Below are positions 46,204 through 57,824 of a stretch of DNA of 64,000 nt, one piece after another. A program made the translations under genes and the position numbers. Below the pieces are notes generated by a model. It did not search any database and had not been told where the DNA came from. It worked only from the letters and a program-made list of their open reading frames with translations. The stretch is from Cupriavidus taiwanensis (GTDB taxonomy: Bacteria > Pseudomonadota > Gammaproteobacteria > Burkholderiales > Burkholderiaceae): positions 2,019,274 through 2,083,273 of the forward strand of contig NZ_LT976853.1 of assembly GCF_900249755.1 (NCBI RefSeq), given 5' to 3'. Numbering within the stretch: the stretch's first letter is position 1; each line of letters opens with the position of its first letter.

Positions 46204-48537
46204 TCAGAATGCCGTGCCGATCTGGAACTGGAAGCGCTGGACCTTGTCGTTGGTGTCGCGCCGCAGCGGGAAGCCCATGCTGAGCTTCAGCGGCCCGATT
46301 GGCGACAGCCACGACATGCCGAAGCCGGTCGAGTACTTCAGTTCGCTGAAGCTGAGCGGCTCGCCTTCCTGGTAGACGTTACCGAAGTCGAAGAAGGTGA
46401 ACAGGCGCAGCGTGCGATCCACGCCGGAGCCCGGCAGCGGGAAGATGAACTCGATGTTGCCGATCATCTTGGAGGCGCCGCCCACCGGGTTGCCGTTCTG
46501 GTCCTTCGGGCCCAGCGTGCTGGTCTGGTAGCCGCGCACCGAGCCGATACCGCCGGCGTAGAAGTACTTGAACACCGGGAACGGCGTGTTGCCGTAGCCA
46601 TGGCCGTAGGCGACCTCGCCGTTCAGTGCCAGCGTGAAGGCCTTCGAGATCGGGTAGAAGTACTGCTGCTGCACGCTGGCGCGGTAGTACTGCGTATCGC
46701 CGCCCGGCAGGCCGACTTCCAGGTTGGCCTGGGTGTACGGGCCCTTGGTCGGGACCAGCGCACTGTCGCGGCGGTCGCGTGCCCAGCCGATCGTGAACGG
46801 GAAGTTGTTGATGCCGTCGCCGGAGTTCTTGCCGATCTTGTTGAGCCAGTCGGTGTACTGGGTCGGGGTGTTGACCGAGGTGTACACCTGGGTGCGTTCG
46901 TAGCCGATGCCGAAGAACACGGTATCGACTTCGGAGAACGGAACGCCGAACTTGAAGCCGCCGCCGGCCGACACGATCTTGTAGTCCTGGTCGCCGGTGT
47001 AGTACAGCGGGCGCGAGGTACGGTAGTAGATATCGGTCGAGCGGCTGATGCCGTCCACCGTGAAGTACGGGTCGTACTGCGTCAGCGCGATGGTGCGGAA
47101 CGACTTGGCGGTGTTCACGTCCAGACCCAGGCTGGTGCCCGAGCCGAACACGTTGTCCTGGCGCAGGCCGGCCTGCAGCACCAGCTTGTCGGTCGACGAG
47201 AAGCCCACGCCCAGGCTGATCTGGCCGGTCGGCTTTTCGGTCACGTTGACGTTCACATCGACCTGGTCGGGCGCGCCGGGCACGTCCTCGGTGGTGATGT
47301 TGGTGTCGGTGAAGTAGCCGGTACGGTTGATGCGTGCCTGCGACTGCTGCAGCTTCTCGCTGTCGAACCACGAGCTTTCCATCTGGCGCATCTCGCGCCG
47401 CACCACTTCGTCGCGGGTCTTGCTGTTGCCGACCACATTGACGCGGCGCACGTAGACGCGGCGGCCCGGATCGACCATCAGGGTCAGCGCGACTTCACGC
47501 TTTTCCTTGTCGATCTGCGGTTGCGGGTTGATGGTGGTGAAGGCGTAGCCATAGGTGCCGAGCAGGTCGGTAATGGCCTTGGTGCTCTGCGTCAGCTTCT
47601 CGGACGAGAAAATATCGCCCTTCTTCAGCTGCAGCAGCTTTTCCATTTCCTCCTGCTTGCCCAGCAGTTCGCCCGCCAGGCGCACCTCGGAAACCTTGTA
47701 CTGCTCGCCTTCCTTGATGTTCAGCGTCAGGAAGATGTCTTTCTTGTCGGGCGTGATCGAGACCTGGGTCGACTCGATGGCGAATTCCAGGTAGCCGCGG
47801 TTCAGGTAGTACGAGCGCAGCGCTTCCAGGTCGGCGGTCAGCTTCTGCTTCGAGTACAGGTCGTTCTTGGTGTACCACGACAGCCAGTTGGGCGTGGACA
47901 GCTGCATCTCGTCGCGCAGCGTGCTTTCCTTGAACGCCTTGTTGCCGACGATATTGATTTGCCGGATCTTGGCGACCGGGCCTTCGTCGACGTTGAACAC
48001 CACCGAGACGCGGTTGCGGTCGACCGGCGTGATCGTGGTCTGCACGTCGGCGGCATAGTAGCCGCGCGCGACGTACTGGCGCTTGAGCTCCTGCTCGGCC
48101 TTGTCGATCAGGGCCTTGTCGTAGTAGCGGGCCTCGGCCACGCCGACCGCGCGCAGCGAGCGGCGCAGCGTGTCCTTGTCGAATTCCTTGATGCCGACGA
48201 ACTCGAGCTGCGAAATCGCCGGGCGCTCTTCGACCTGCACCACCAGCACGCCTTCCTCGGCGCGGATCTGCACGTCCTTGAAGAAGCCGGTATTGTAGAG
48301 GGCACGGATGGCATCGGCGCCCTTGTCATCGGTGAAGGTTTCCCCGACGCGCACCGGCAGGTAGCCAAACACGGTACCCGGTTCGACACGTTGCAGTCCC
48401 TCAACGCGGATGTCCCTGACGACGAACGGATCGGCAGCCCAGCCCGCCGGGCTCCAGGCTGCAATAACGGCACTCGCCAGCAAGCCCAGCGAAATGCGCT
48501 TATGTCTGATCAATGTTGATCCCCTCTTTGATTCCAT
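46204..48537 (-). CDS. bamA: Outer membrane assembly factor BamA
   Basis: A 777-residue Omp85 protein. A signal peptide (about to WAAD, residue 35) precedes five POTRA domains starting PFVVRDIRVEGLQRVEPGTV, and a 16-strand barrel with the loop-6 motif GGIGSVRGYQTSTLGPKDQN. It ends in Phe (IQ-IGTAF), the expected terminal residue. A TTG at 48,513 could be an alternative start. It lies between rseP and skp. Confidence 0.96.
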   Translation of the reverse strand: MESKRGSTLIRHKRISLGLLASAVIAAWSPAGWAADPFVVRDIRVEGLQRVEPGTVFGYLPVRVGETFTDDKGADAIRALYNTGFFKDVQIRAEEGVLVVQVEERPAISQLEFVGIKEFDKDTLRRSLRAVGVAEARYYDKALIDKAEQELKRQYVARGYYAADVQTTITPVDRNRVSVVFNVDEGPVAKIRQINIVGNKAFKESTLRDEMQLSTPNWLSWYTKNDLYSKQKLTADLEALRSYYLNRGYLEFAIESTQVSITPDKKDIFLTLNIKEGEQYKVSEVRLAGELLGKQEEMEKLLQLKKGDIFSSEKLTQSTKAITDLLGTYGYAFTTINPQPQIDKEKREVALTLMVDPGRRVYVRRVNVVGNSKTRDEVVRREMRQMESSWFDSEKLQQSQARINRTGYFTDTNITTEDVPGAPDQVDVNVNVTEKPTGQISLGVGFSSTDKLVLQAGLRQDNVFGSGTSLGLDVNTAKSFRTIALTQYDPYFTVDGISRSTDIYYRTSRPLYYTGDQDYKIVSAGGGFKFGVPFSEVDTVFFGIGYERTQVYTSVNTPTQYTDWLNKIGKNSGDGINNFPFTIGWARDRRDSALVPTKGPYTQANLEVGLPGGDTQYYRASVQQQYFYPISKAFTLALNGEVAYGHGYGNTPFPVFKYFYAGGIGSVRGYQTSTLGPKDQNGNPVGGASKMIGNIEFIFPLPGSGVDRTLRLFTFFDFGNVYQEGEPLSFSELKYSTGFGMSWLSPIGPLKLSMGFPLRRDTNDKVQRFQFQIGTAF

Positions 48538-48637
48538 CCAGGATTGCGCTCCGATGCCTCATTGGACTGCGCCTGGCAAATGGCGTCCCCGGCGACGGTG
48601 TCCGACGACACCACCACCCCCTTGCCGACACACGTTT

Positions 48638-50041
48638 CTAGCCGTTCGCCAGAAACATTCGGCTGACGTCATTGAACAAAGCGAGCGAAGTCAGGAGCAA
48701 GATGCAGGCGATGCCAACCTTCTGCAGCATTGCCTGCCAGTGGTCTGGGACGGGCCGGCCAGTCAAAAATTCCACGCAATAATACAGCAAATGCCCCCCG
48801 TCCAGAACCGGAATAGGTAACAAATTCAGTACTCCGAGACTAACGCTGACCAGCGCCAGGAAGCTGACAAAGGCCTGTATGCCGAGGTTGGCGGCGCGCC
48901 CGGCGTAGTCCGCCACGGTCAGCGGCCCGCTCAGGTTTTGCAGCGATGCCTGCCCCACCAGCATCTTGCCCAGCAGCTTGAGCGACAGCACGCTGGTGTC
49001 CCAGACCTGGCCCGCCGCGCGCGCCAGCGCCTCGTCCGGCCGGTAGCGCACGGTCTCCATCTGCACCGCCTGGGTCAGCGCCGCGCCGAGCTTGCCCGCG
49101 GGCGCCGGCGCGGCACGGCTGGCATCGCCGGCACCGTCGCGCGCCGCGGCAGTGTCGAGCGTGACCGGCACGTCCAGGCGCTGGCCGTCGCGCTCGATGC
49201 CGAGCGTCACGGCCTGCCCCGGCTGGCTGCGCACCGCCTTGATCAGCGCGCTGGCCTGCGTGATCGGGCTGCCCTGCCAGGCCACCACGCGGTCGCCCTT
49301 GCGCAGTCCGGCGCGTTCGGCGGCCGAATCCGGCAGCACCTCGGTGATCGTCACCGGCCCGCCCTTCAGGTTCAGGCCCAGCGTGGCCAGCGGGTCCTGC
49401 TCGGGATTGCCGCCGGTATTGGGCAGGCGCGGCAGCGTGACGTCGCGCTCGGCGCCGTCGGCGCCGCGCACGCGCAGCACCGCGCGCGCATCGCCGAAGC
49501 CTTCGGCAAACACCGCCATGCGCAGGTCGTTCCAGGAGCGCACCGGCTCGGTGTCGCCGTTGGCGGTCAGCGACAGCACCCGGTCGCCGTCGCGCACGCC
49601 GGCCTGCGCCGCCATGGTGCCGGCCGCGGGCGCCGCCACCACGGGCACGGGCTCGCGCATGCCGCCGGCGAACAGCGCGAAATACAGCACGATCGCCAGC
49701 GCGAAATTGGCCAGCGGGCCGGCCGCGACGATGGCGAAGCGCTTGCCCACCGGCTGGCGGTTGAAGGCGCGCGGCAGGTCGGCCGGGTCGATCGGCGCAT
49801 CGCGCGCGGGATCGAGCTCGCGCTCGTCGAGCATCTTGACGTAGCCGCCCAGCGGGATCGCCGCCACCGTCCATTCGGTGCGGTCGCGGCTTCTGGAAAT
49901 CCAGCGCAGCAGCGGCCGCCCGAAGCCGATGGAAAAACGCAGCACCTTCACGCCGCAGGCGCGCGCGGCCAGGTAGTGGCCCATTTCGTGCACGTAGATC
50001 AGCACGCACAGGGCAACGATGAAAGCGAGTACGGTTTGCAT
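48638..50041 (-). CDS. rseP: Site-2 protease RseP
   Basis: A 467-residue intramembrane zinc protease of the sigma-E stress response. The first helix has YVHEMGHYLAARACGVKVL (HExxH), two PDZ domains lie at about 115-300, and LLPIPVLDGGHLLYYCVE supplies the third ligand. It is in the conserved dxr-rseP-bamA order. Confidence 0.95.
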   Translation of the reverse strand: MQTVLAFIVALCVLIYVHEMGHYLAARACGVKVLRFSIGFGRPLLRWISRSRDRTEWTVAAIPLGGYVKMLDERELDPARDAPIDPADLPRAFNRQPVGKRFAIVAAGPLANFALAIVLYFALFAGGMREPVPVVAAPAAGTMAAQAGVRDGDRVLSLTANGDTEPVRSWNDLRMAVFAEGFGDARAVLRVRGADGAERDVTLPRLPNTGGNPEQDPLATLGLNLKGGPVTITEVLPDSAAERAGLRKGDRVVAWQGSPITQASALIKAVRSQPGQAVTLGIERDGQRLDVPVTLDTAAARDGAGDASRAAPAPAGKLGAALTQAVQMETVRYRPDEALARAAGQVWDTSVLSLKLLGKMLVGQASLQNLSGPLTVADYAGRAANLGIQAFVSFLALVSVSLGVLNLLPIPVLDGGHLLYYCVEFLTGRPVPDHWQAMLQKVGIACILLLTSLALFNDVSRMFLANG

Positions 50042-50146
50042 GGATGCGGGACGTCGGTAAGGTCGCTGGGCCGGCCCGCGCGGTCCCGCAAGGGACCCGC
50101 CGGCGCAGCCGCTATTGTCGCAGATGCGGCGGACCGCCCCGCCGGA

Positions 50147-51328
50147 TCAGCGCGCCGCGGCGCGCGCGGCCACGCCGGCGCGGGCCGCCTCGCGTGCCAG
50201 CGCGTCGGCCGAGAGCACGGCCTCGAGCGTATCGGCCGAGCCGTTCGGTGCTTGCTCCAGCACCTCGCGCACGATGCCGGCGATATCGGTAAAACGCACG
50301 CGCCCGGCAAGGAATGCTTCTACCGCCACTTCATTGGCGGCATTGAGCACCGCCGGCGCCACCCCCGCCGCGCGCAGCGCGTCGAAGGCCAGCGCCAGGC
50401 ACGGGAACCGCGCCAGGTCCGGCTTTTCGAAATGCAGGCCGCCGGCGAGGGTCAGGTCGAGCGGGGTCACGCCCGCGTCGATCCGTTCCGGGTAGGCCAG
50501 GCCATAGGCGATCGGCGTGCGCATGTCGGGGTTGCCCAGTTGCGCCAGCACCGAGCCATCGGTGTAGGCCACCATCGAATGCACGATGCTCTGCGGGTGG
50601 ATCAGCACCTCGATGCGCTCGGCCGGGGCACCGAACAGCCAGTGCGCCTCGATCACCTCGAGGCCCTTGTTCATCATGGTGGCCGAGTCGACCGAGATCT
50701 TGCGGCCCATGACCCAGTTGGGATGGGCGCAGGCCTGGTCGGGCGAGATATCGTGCAGCGTGGCGGGGTCGCGCGTGCGGAACGGCCCGCCCGACGCGGT
50801 CAGCAGCACCTTGGCCACGCCGCGCCCGTAGCGCGGGTCGTCGGCGGGCAGGCACTGGAAGATGGCGTTGTGCTCGCTGTCGATCGGCAGCAGCGTGGCG
50901 CCGTGCTCGCGCACCGCGTCCATGAAGATGCGCCCGGACATCACCAGCGCTTCCTTGTTGGCCAGCAGCACGCGCTTGCCGGCGCGCGCCGCCGCCAGCG
51001 TCGGGCGCAGTCCCGCCGCGCCGACGATGGCGGCCATCACCGCGTCGGCCTGCGCATCGGCGGCGATGGATTCCAGCGCGGCCTCGCCGTAGCTGACCTC
51101 GGTGGCCACGCCGGCATCGCGCAGCAGCGTTTCCAGCTCACGCGCCGCCTCGGCCGTCCCCACCACGGCGCGCGCCGGGCGGAACTCGATGCACTGCCCG
51201 GCCAGCTTGCGCACCTGCCGGTGGGCGCTGAGCGCATGCGCGGCGTAGCGGCCGGGATGGCGCCGGATCACGTCGAGCGTGCTTTCTCCGATGGAGCCGG
51301 TGGCGCCCAGGATGGTGATGCGATGCAT
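50147..51328 (-). CDS. dxr: 1-deoxy-D-xylulose-5-phosphate reductoisomerase
   Basis: A 393-residue enzyme of the MEP isoprenoid pathway. ATG 51,328 gives [20 protein letters not shown], the NADPH site, and the open frame upstream of it is not coding. It has [23 protein letters not shown] and [20 protein letters not shown] around the metal and substrate site. It lies 12 bp after cdsA. Confidence 0.95.
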   Translation of the reverse strand: MHRITILGATGSIGESTLDVIRRHPGRYAAHALSAHRQVRKLAGQCIEFRPARAVVGTAEAARELETLLRDAGVATEVSYGEAALESIAADAQADAVMAAIVGAAGLRPTLAAARAGKRVLLANKEALVMSGRIFMDAVREHGATLLPIDSEHNAIFQCLPADDPRYGRGVAKVLLTASGGPFRTRDPATLHDISPDQACAHPNWVMGRKISVDSATMMNKGLEVIEAHWLFGAPAERIEVLIHPQSIVHSMVAYTDGSVLAQLGNPDMRTPIAYGLAYPERIDAGVTPLDLTLAGGLHFEKPDLARFPCLALAFDALRAAGVAPAVLNAANEVAVEAFLAGRVRFTDIAGIVREVLEQAPNGSADTLEAVLSADALAREAARAGVAARAAAR

Positions 51329-51339
51329 AGCAGACGGCT

Positions 51340-52161
51340 TCAGAGAAAAATCAGCATCAGGGCAGCCAGCGGGAACACCGGCAGCAAGGCGTCGATGCGG
51401 TCCAGCACGCCGCCATGGCCGGGCAGCAGCCGGCTGCTGTCCTTCTTGCCGACCTGGCGCTTGAGCAGGGATTCGAACAGGTCGCCGACCACGCTCGCCG
51501 CGACCAGCAAAGTGGTCAGCACCGCGACGTAGGCCAGCCCGCCGCGGTCGCCCATCGCCGAGAACCAGGTCGGAGCAAACGCATGGGTGGCGGCCAGCGC
51601 CAGGCCGATCGCCAGCGCCAGCACCCAGCCGCCGATGGCGCCCTCCCACGACTTGCCCGGGCTGATGCCGGGCGCCAGCTTGCGCCGGCCGATCGCCTTG
51701 CCGGTGAAATACGCGCCGATATCGGCGGCCCATACCAGCACCGCGGCGGTCAGCAGCACGCCGATGCCGGCGCCGCGCAGGATCATGGTGGCATGGGCAA
51801 ACGCGGGCAGCATCACCAGCCCCAGCACCGCGCCCAGCGCGGTGAAGGCCGGGGTGGCGGTGCGCACGCCGCGCGCCAGCAGCACCACCGCCACGCCCCA
51901 GCACACCACCGCGGCCTCGAGCAGCCAGGTGGTGGCGTGGCGCAGCGGCAGGTCATGCCAGGTGATGGTGGCGATCAGGCAGGCCAGCGCATAGACATAG
52001 GGCCACGGCCCGCGCAGGCCGATCAGGCGGCCGAATTCCCAGCCGGCCAGCAGCACGATCACGCCGAGCAGTCCGGCCAGGCCCGCCGGCGGCGCCAGGA
52101 ACAGGATCGGCAGGATCAGCAGCAACAGGCACAGGGCGGTGATGACGCGGGTGAGGAGCAT
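51340..52161 (-). CDS. cdsA: Phosphatidate cytidylyltransferase
   Basis: A 273-residue membrane enzyme making CDP-diacylglycerol for phospholipid synthesis. It has about eight hydrophobic segments and the C-terminal CDP-alcohol signature ([20 protein letters not shown], then [12 protein letters not shown]). It lies between uppS and dxr. Confidence 0.95.
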   Translation of the reverse strand: MLLTRVITALCLLLLILPILFLAPPAGLAGLLGVIVLLAGWEFGRLIGLRGPWPYVYALACLIATITWHDLPLRHATTWLLEAAVVCWGVAVVLLARGVRTATPAFTALGAVLGLVMLPAFAHATMILRGAGIGVLLTAAVLVWAADIGAYFTGKAIGRRKLAPGISPGKSWEGAIGGWVLALAIGLALAATHAFAPTWFSAMGDRGGLAYVAVLTTLLVAASVVGDLFESLLKRQVGKKDSSRLLPGHGGVLDRIDALLPVFPLAALMLIFL

Positions 52162-52197
52162 GCGCTGCGGTCCCGTGAAAGGTTGGAGTGGCCGGGC

Positions 52198-52968
<771 letters not shown>

Positions 52969-53014
52969 GGGCGTGAGACGGTCGCTGACAGTCCCGGCAA
53001 GGCCGGGACGGGCG

Positions 53015-53575
53015 TCAGACCGTCATGATCTCCTTCTCTTTGTCCGCGACCATCTTGTCGATCTCGGCCACGTACTTGTCGGTCAGTTTCTGCACCTCGT
53101 CCTGGCCGCGGCGCTCGTCGTCTTCCGAAATGGTCTTGTCCTTGACCAGCTTCTTGAACTGCTCGTTGGCGTCGCGGCGCAGGTTGCGCACGGCCACCTT
53201 GGCACCCTCGGCCTCGCTCTTCACGACCTTGGTCAGCTCCTTGCGGCGCTCTTCGGTCAGTGCCGGCATCGGCACACGGATGACCTCGCCCATGGTGGCC
53301 GGATTCAGGCCCAGGTCGCAGTCGCGGATGGCCTTCTCGACCGCGCCGACCATTTTCTTTTCCCACGGCTGCACCGTGATGGTACGGGCATCGGCCAGGC
53401 CGATCGCCGCGACCTGGCTGATGGGCACCATCGAACCGTAGTAATCCACCTGAACGTGGTCGAGCAGGCCGGTATGGGCACGGCCGGTGCGGATCTTAGC
53501 CAGATCGGCCTTGAAGGCTTCGATCGACTTCTGCATTTTCTGCTCGGCGCTCTTCTTTGTGTCGGCGACGCTCAT
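53015..53575 (-). CDS. frr: Ribosome recycling factor
   Basis: A 186-residue protein (one more than the typical 185) splitting post-termination ribosomes with EF-G. Features are [54 protein letters not shown] and [19 protein letters not shown]. It is 115 bp downstream of pyrH. Confidence 0.96.
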   Translation of the reverse strand: MSVADTKKSAEQKMQKSIEAFKADLAKIRTGRAHTGLLDHVQVDYYGSMVPISQVAAIGLADARTITVQPWEKKMVGAVEKAIRDCDLGLNPATMGEVIRVPMPALTEERRKELTKVVKSEAEGAKVAVRNLRRDANEQFKKLVKDKTISEDDERRGQDEVQKLTDKYVAEIDKMVADKEKEIMTV

Positions 53576-53690
53576 TTTTACCTCCGGAAATCAGCCAACC
53601 AAGATCCCCTCTGGTGGGGATCGAAAATGAATCATTCTACTCTTTGCCCGGCGGGATACCAGCGCCGCGGCGCGGCATCCGTTGCCGGAC

Positions 53691-54401
53691 TCACACGTGC
53701 ACCAGGGTACCCTCGTCCTCGCCCAGGATCACGCGCTTGAGCGCGCCGGGCTTCACGATCGAGAACACCTTGATCGGCAGCTTCTGGTCGCGGCACAGCG
53801 CGAAGGCGGTGGCGTCCATCACCTGCAGGTTGCGCGAGATGGCCTCGTCGAAGCTGATGGTGGTGTAGCGCGTGGCGCTGGGATCCTTCTTCGGGTCGGC
53901 GGTGTACACGCCGTCGACCTTGGTCGCCTTGAGCACGATCTCGGCGCCGATCTCGGAGCCGCGCAGCGCGGCCGCGGTGTCGGTGGTGAAGAACGGATTG
54001 CCGGTGCCGGCGGCGAAGATCACCACCTTGCCCTCTTCCAGCTGGCGGATTGCGCGCGGGCGGATATAGGGCTCGACCACCTGGTCCATGCGCAGCGCCG
54101 ACTGCACGCGGCCTTCGATATTGGCGTGGCGCATCGCGTCCTGCAGCGCCAGCGCGTTCATCATGGTGGCCAGCATGCCCATGTAGTCGGCCGTGGCACG
54201 GTCCATGCCGGCGGCGCCGCCGGCGACGCCGCGGAAGATATTGCCGCCGCCGATCACCACCGCCACCTGCACGCCGAGCTTCACGATCTCGGCAATGTCG
54301 TTCACCATCGCCTCGATGGTCGAGCGGTTGATGCCGAAGGCATCGTCGCCCATCAGGGCTTCACCGGACAGTTTCAGAAGGACGCGCTTGTAGGCTGGCA
54401 T
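53691..54401 (-). CDS. pyrH: UMP kinase
   Basis: A 236-residue amino-acid-kinase-fold enzyme making UDP. ATG 54,401 gives [29 protein letters not shown] and the [17 protein letters not shown] loop are conserved. Longer upstream frame is non-coding. It lies 299 bp downstream of tsf. Confidence 0.96.
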   Translation of the reverse strand: MPAYKRVLLKLSGEALMGDDAFGINRSTIEAMVNDIAEIVKLGVQVAVVIGGGNIFRGVAGGAAGMDRATADYMGMLATMMNALALQDAMRHANIEGRVQSALRMDQVVEPYIRPRAIRQLEEGKVVIFAAGTGNPFFTTDTAAALRGSEIGAEIVLKATKVDGVYTADPKKDPSATRYTTISFDEAISRNLQVMDATAFALCRDQKLPIKVFSIVKPGALKRVILGEDEGTLVHV

Positions 54402-54700
54402 GTTCACCCTCGGAAGGAGCAGTTCGCTCGGTTGAGACGACTCGGTCGAGACGGCTCGGCTGAGACACACTGGGACGTATGTTTTGGCACCGGCGGCACG
54501 AGCCATCGTGCCGCCGGCAGGAGAAAGCCGGTTTTCGGGGTGCCCCGGCCTGGACCGGACCACCGCGGAAACGGACTGCTGCAGTGCAACGCCGGCTGTG
54601 CCGGGCTGCACCACTTATGCAGAGGGGCACCTTGCGGCGCCCCTGCGGCATTATAGGCGCCCGGACCGGCCCCGAAGGCCAGTCCGCGACGCCCCGGACA

Positions 54701-55579
54701 TCAGCCCTTCTGGGCAGCGGCCACCTGGGCGGCCACTTCAGCGGCGAAGTCGTCCTGCTTCTTCTCGATGCCTTCGCCGACGACGTACAGGGTGAAGCCC
54801 TTCACGGTCGTGTTGGCGGCCTTCAGCATCTGCTCGACGGTCTGCTTGTCGTTCTTCACGAACGGCTGGTTGAACAGCGAGACTTCCTTCAGGTACTTCT
54901 GCACCGAACCCTCGACCATCTTGGCAGCGATCTCGGCGGGCTTGCCCGACTCGGCGGCCTTCTGCTCGGCGATGCTGCGCTCCTTGGCGATCAGGTCGGC
55001 GGGGACCTGGTCGGACGACAGCGACACCGGCTTCATCGCGGCCACGTGCATGGCGACGTCCTTGGCGGCGGCTTCGTCGCCGTCGAACTCGACCATCACG
55101 CCGATGCGGGTGCCGTGCAGGTACGAGACCAGCTTGCCGCCGTTGGCGTAGCGGACAAAGCGGCGGATCGTCAGGTTCTCGCCGATCTTGCCGATCAGTG
55201 CGGTACGGGTGGCTTCGACGCTGACGCCGTCGATTTCCAGCGCCGACAGCGCGGCCACGTCGGCCGGGTTCTGCTTGGCGATCAGTTCGGCGACCTTGGC
55301 CGAGAAGGCCAGGAAGTCGTCGTTCTTGGAGACGAAATCGGTCTCGCAGTTCAGTTCGACCAGCACGCCGGTGGTGCCATCGATGAACGAAGCGACCACG
55401 CCTTCGGCGGTGACGCGCGAGGCGGCCTTGCTGGCCTTGTTGCCCAGCTTGACGCGCAGCAGCTCTTCAGCCTTGTTCAGGTCGCCGTCGGCCTCGGTCA
55501 GGGCCTTCTTGCATTCCATCATCGGCGCGTCGGTCTTCGCGCGCAGTTCTGCAACCATGCTTGCGGTAATTGCCGCCAT
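54701..55579 (-). CDS. tsf: Elongation factor Ts
   Basis: A 292-residue nucleotide exchange factor for EF-Tu. The conserved start is [20 protein letters not shown], with [18 protein letters not shown] in the core domain and LLNQPFVKD-like ([19 protein letters not shown]) near the end. It follows rpsB across a 282-bp gap with a strong hairpin. Confidence 0.97.
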   Translation of the reverse strand: MAAITASMVAELRAKTDAPMMECKKALTEADGDLNKAEELLRVKLGNKASKAASRVTAEGVVASFIDGTTGVLVELNCETDFVSKNDDFLAFSAKVAELIAKQNPADVAALSALEIDGVSVEATRTALIGKIGENLTIRRFVRYANGGKLVSYLHGTRIGVMVEFDGDEAAAKDVAMHVAAMKPVSLSSDQVPADLIAKERSIAEQKAAESGKPAEIAAKMVEGSVQKYLKEVSLFNQPFVKNDKQTVEQMLKAANTTVKGFTLYVVGEGIEKKQDDFAAEVAAQVAAAQKG

Positions 55580-55699
55580 TTGTCACTCCTTGAATGGTTC
55601 GCGCCGGCTGCCGGCAGTCGCCCGCGGCACCCGGTCGGTGGGTCTTCAGCGCACCCGCGGCAGATCTTGCCTGCGGCGGATGACAACAATTCAAATTCG

Positions 55700-55732
55700 A
55701 AAAAAGGGGGCGCCAGATGTGCCCCCTTTTTT
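55700..55732 (-). terminator. Terminator/attenuator between rpsB and tsf
   Basis: GGGGGC pairs with GCCCCC, with T6/A6 tracts extending the stem on both sides, so it can act in either direction. Being inside the rpsB-tsf transcription unit, it probably lets only part of rpsB transcripts continue into tsf. Confidence 0.75.
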
Positions 55733-55861
55733 GCCCTGCTGCCGACGTTCCCCGGCTTGCGCCCTGCGCGCTGCCCGGCGTGCCGGGCGGCAAGCGATGC
55801 CTGCCTGTCGTGTGTTGACGTGCGCGCTATCGGGTTCCTTTCAGCAGCGGGCCGGAGGCTA

Positions 55862-56605
55862 TCAGCCTTCCTGCACTTCGACGAATTCGTCGTCGCCGCG
55901 GGCGGCTTCAACGACTTCCTGCACCGCGTTGGCACGGCCTTCCAGGATGGCGTCGGCCACGCCGCGCACGTACAGGGCCACGGCCTTGCTCGAGTCGTCG
56001 TTGCCCGGGATCACGTAATCGATGCCTTCCGGCGAGTGGTTGGTATCGACCACGCCGATCACGGGGATGCCCAGCTTGTTGGCTTCGGTCACGGCGATCT
56101 TGTGGTAGCCGACGTCGACCACGAAGATCGCGTCAGGCACGCCGCCCATGTCCTTGATGCCGCCGATCGACTTTTCCAGCTTCATCATCTCGCGCTCGAA
56201 CATCAGCGCTTCCTTCTTGCTCATGGTTTCCAGCGCGCCGGCTTCCTTGGCGGCTTCCATGTCCTTCAGGCGCTTGATCGAGATCTTGACCGTCTTGAAG
56301 TTGGTCAGCATGCCGCCGAGCCAGCGGGCGTCGACGTAGGGCATGCCGGCGCGGCCGGCTTCTTCAGCCAGGATTTCGCGCGACTGGCGCTTGGTGCCCA
56401 CGAAAAGGATGGTGCCGCGATTGGCTGCCAGCTGACGCACGTACTTCATGGCGTCCTGGAACATCGGCAACGTCTTTTCGAGGTTGATGATGTGGATCTT
56501 GTTGCGATGGCCGAAGATGAAGGGGGCCATCTTCGGGTTCCAGAAGCGGGTCTGGTGGCCGAAGTGGCAACCGGCTTCCAGCATTTCGCGCATGGTCACG
56601 GACAT
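55862..56605 (-). CDS. rpsB: 30S ribosomal protein S2
   Basis: A 247-residue protein. ATG 56,605 gives [20 protein letters not shown]; the S2 signatures [20 protein letters not shown] and [20 protein letters not shown] (DAIF-VVD) are present. It is the first gene of the rpsB-tsf-pyrH-frr series. Confidence 0.97.
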   Translation of the reverse strand: MSVTMREMLEAGCHFGHQTRFWNPKMAPFIFGHRNKIHIINLEKTLPMFQDAMKYVRQLAANRGTILFVGTKRQSREILAEEAGRAGMPYVDARWLGGMLTNFKTVKISIKRLKDMEAAKEAGALETMSKKEALMFEREMMKLEKSIGGIKDMGGVPDAIFVVDVGYHKIAVTEANKLGIPVIGVVDTNHSPEGIDYVIPGNDDSSKAVALYVRGVADAILEGRANAVQEVVEAARGDDEFVEVQEG

Positions 56606-56954
56606 GTAAATCTCCAAAGGGTTAGGTCTGAAGCCCGCCCCGACATTCCTGAAAAGGAACACCCCGGATAGGCGGGCCAGCGATTTCCAGCATTTTCTCG
56701 AATGGCAGGGAGGACCCTGCCAACATTACCGAACCGGCCGGCGCAATTGCTGCGGCGCAACCAGATCAGCCCGCTATTGTAGCAACAAAAGTTCGGACCG
56801 CTCAAGCCGCCCCGCTCTCTTGCGCCCCGGGCGCGCAGCTCCGGGCGGCCCGGAACAGGCTGCGATCCGGCGTCGATGGTGCGATAATCCCACATTGATC
56901 TATTGAATCCGGCGCGGCCAGTGGCCCCGCCATCACTTTTTCTGGCGACGCAGC
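56606..56954. other. 349-bp divergent region between rpsB and map, including the S2 leader
   Basis: Besides the rpsB promoter, it contains a roughly 160-base rpsB leader, which in many bacteria is the site of S2 autoregulation, and the region upstream of map. I found no gene and no certain map promoter. Confidence 0.5.
56776..56805 (-). promoter_or_regulatory. rpsB promoter
   Basis: On the minus strand TTGAGC (56,805-56,800), an 18-bp spacer and TACAAT (56,781-56,776). It implies an untranslated leader of about 160 bases. Confidence 0.6.
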
Positions 56955-57773
56955 ATGAGCATTTACCTGAACACCGCCGAAGACATCGCCCACATGCGCG
57001 TGGCTTGCCGCCTTGCCTCCGAAGTCCTCGACTACATCACGCCCTTCGTGCAACCGGGCGTCACCACCGGCGAACTGGACCGGCTGTGCCACACGTACAT
57101 GCGCGACGTGCAGGGCACGGTGCCGGCGCCGCTGAATTATGCGCCCCCGGGCTACCCGCCCTTCCCCGGCGCGATCTGCACCTCGGTCAACGACGTGATC
57201 TGCCACGGCATCCCCGGCGAGCGCGTGCTCAAGAGCGGCGACGCCATCAACCTCGACATCACCGTCATCACCAAGGACGGCTACTACGGCGACACCAGCC
57301 GCATGTTCATCGTCGGCGAGGGCTCGATCCTGGCCCGGCGCCTGGCGCAGGTGACGTACGAATGCATGTGGAAGGGCATCGCACAGGTGCGCCATGGCGC
57401 GCGCCTGGGCGATATCGGCCACGCCATCCAGGTGCATGCCGAAGCCGCCGGCTACAGCGTGGTGCGCGAGTACTGCGGCCACGGCATCGGCAAGAACTTC
57501 CATGAAGACCCGCAGATCCTGCACTACGGCCGTCCCGGCACCGGTGCCGAGATCAAGGCCGGCATGATTTTCACGGTGGAGCCGATGATCAACGCCGGCA
57601 AGCGCGATATCCGCACCATGCCCGACCAGTGGACCGTGAAGACCCGTGACCGCAGCCTGTCGGCGCAGTGGGAGCACACGGTGCTGGTCACCGAGACCGG
57701 CTACGAGGTGCTGACGGTGTCCGCCGGCACCCCGGCGCCGCCGGCCTTCATTACCGATTCCGTGGCGGCCTGA
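56955..57773 (+). CDS. map: Methionine aminopeptidase, type I
   Basis: A 272-residue metalloprotease removing initiator Met. The ligands are in CTSVNDVICHGIPGERVL, DGYYGDTSRMF, REYCGHGIGKNFHEDPQI, MIFTVEPMI and SAQWEHTVLVTE. It is divergent from rpsB and followed by a terminator and glnD. Confidence 0.97.
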   Translation: MSIYLNTAEDIAHMRVACRLASEVLDYITPFVQPGVTTGELDRLCHTYMRDVQGTVPAPLNYAPPGYPPFPGAICTSVNDVICHGIPGERVLKSGDAINLDITVITKDGYYGDTSRMFIVGEGSILARRLAQVTYECMWKGIAQVRHGARLGDIGHAIQVHAEAAGYSVVREYCGHGIGKNFHEDPQILHYGRPGTGAEIKAGMIFTVEPMINAGKRDIRTMPDQWTVKTRDRSLSAQWEHTVLVTETGYEVLTVSAGTPAPPAFITDSVAA

Positions 57774-57790
57774 CGCCGCGCGAAAAGCCA

Positions 57791-57817
57791 GGGCGCCTGA
57801 CCGGGCGCCCTTCTTTT
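57791..57817 (+). terminator. Intrinsic terminator of map
   Basis: GGGCGCC-TGACCG-GGCGCCC is followed by TTCTTTTT, 18 bp after the map stop. Confidence 0.8.
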
Positions 57818-57824
57818 TCCAGCC

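Noticed and set aside
45748-51532. Long plus-strand frames antisense to skp, bamA and the rseP-dxr genes
   Set aside because: They mirror well-conserved genes and show biased, His/Arg/Val-rich composition without motifs.
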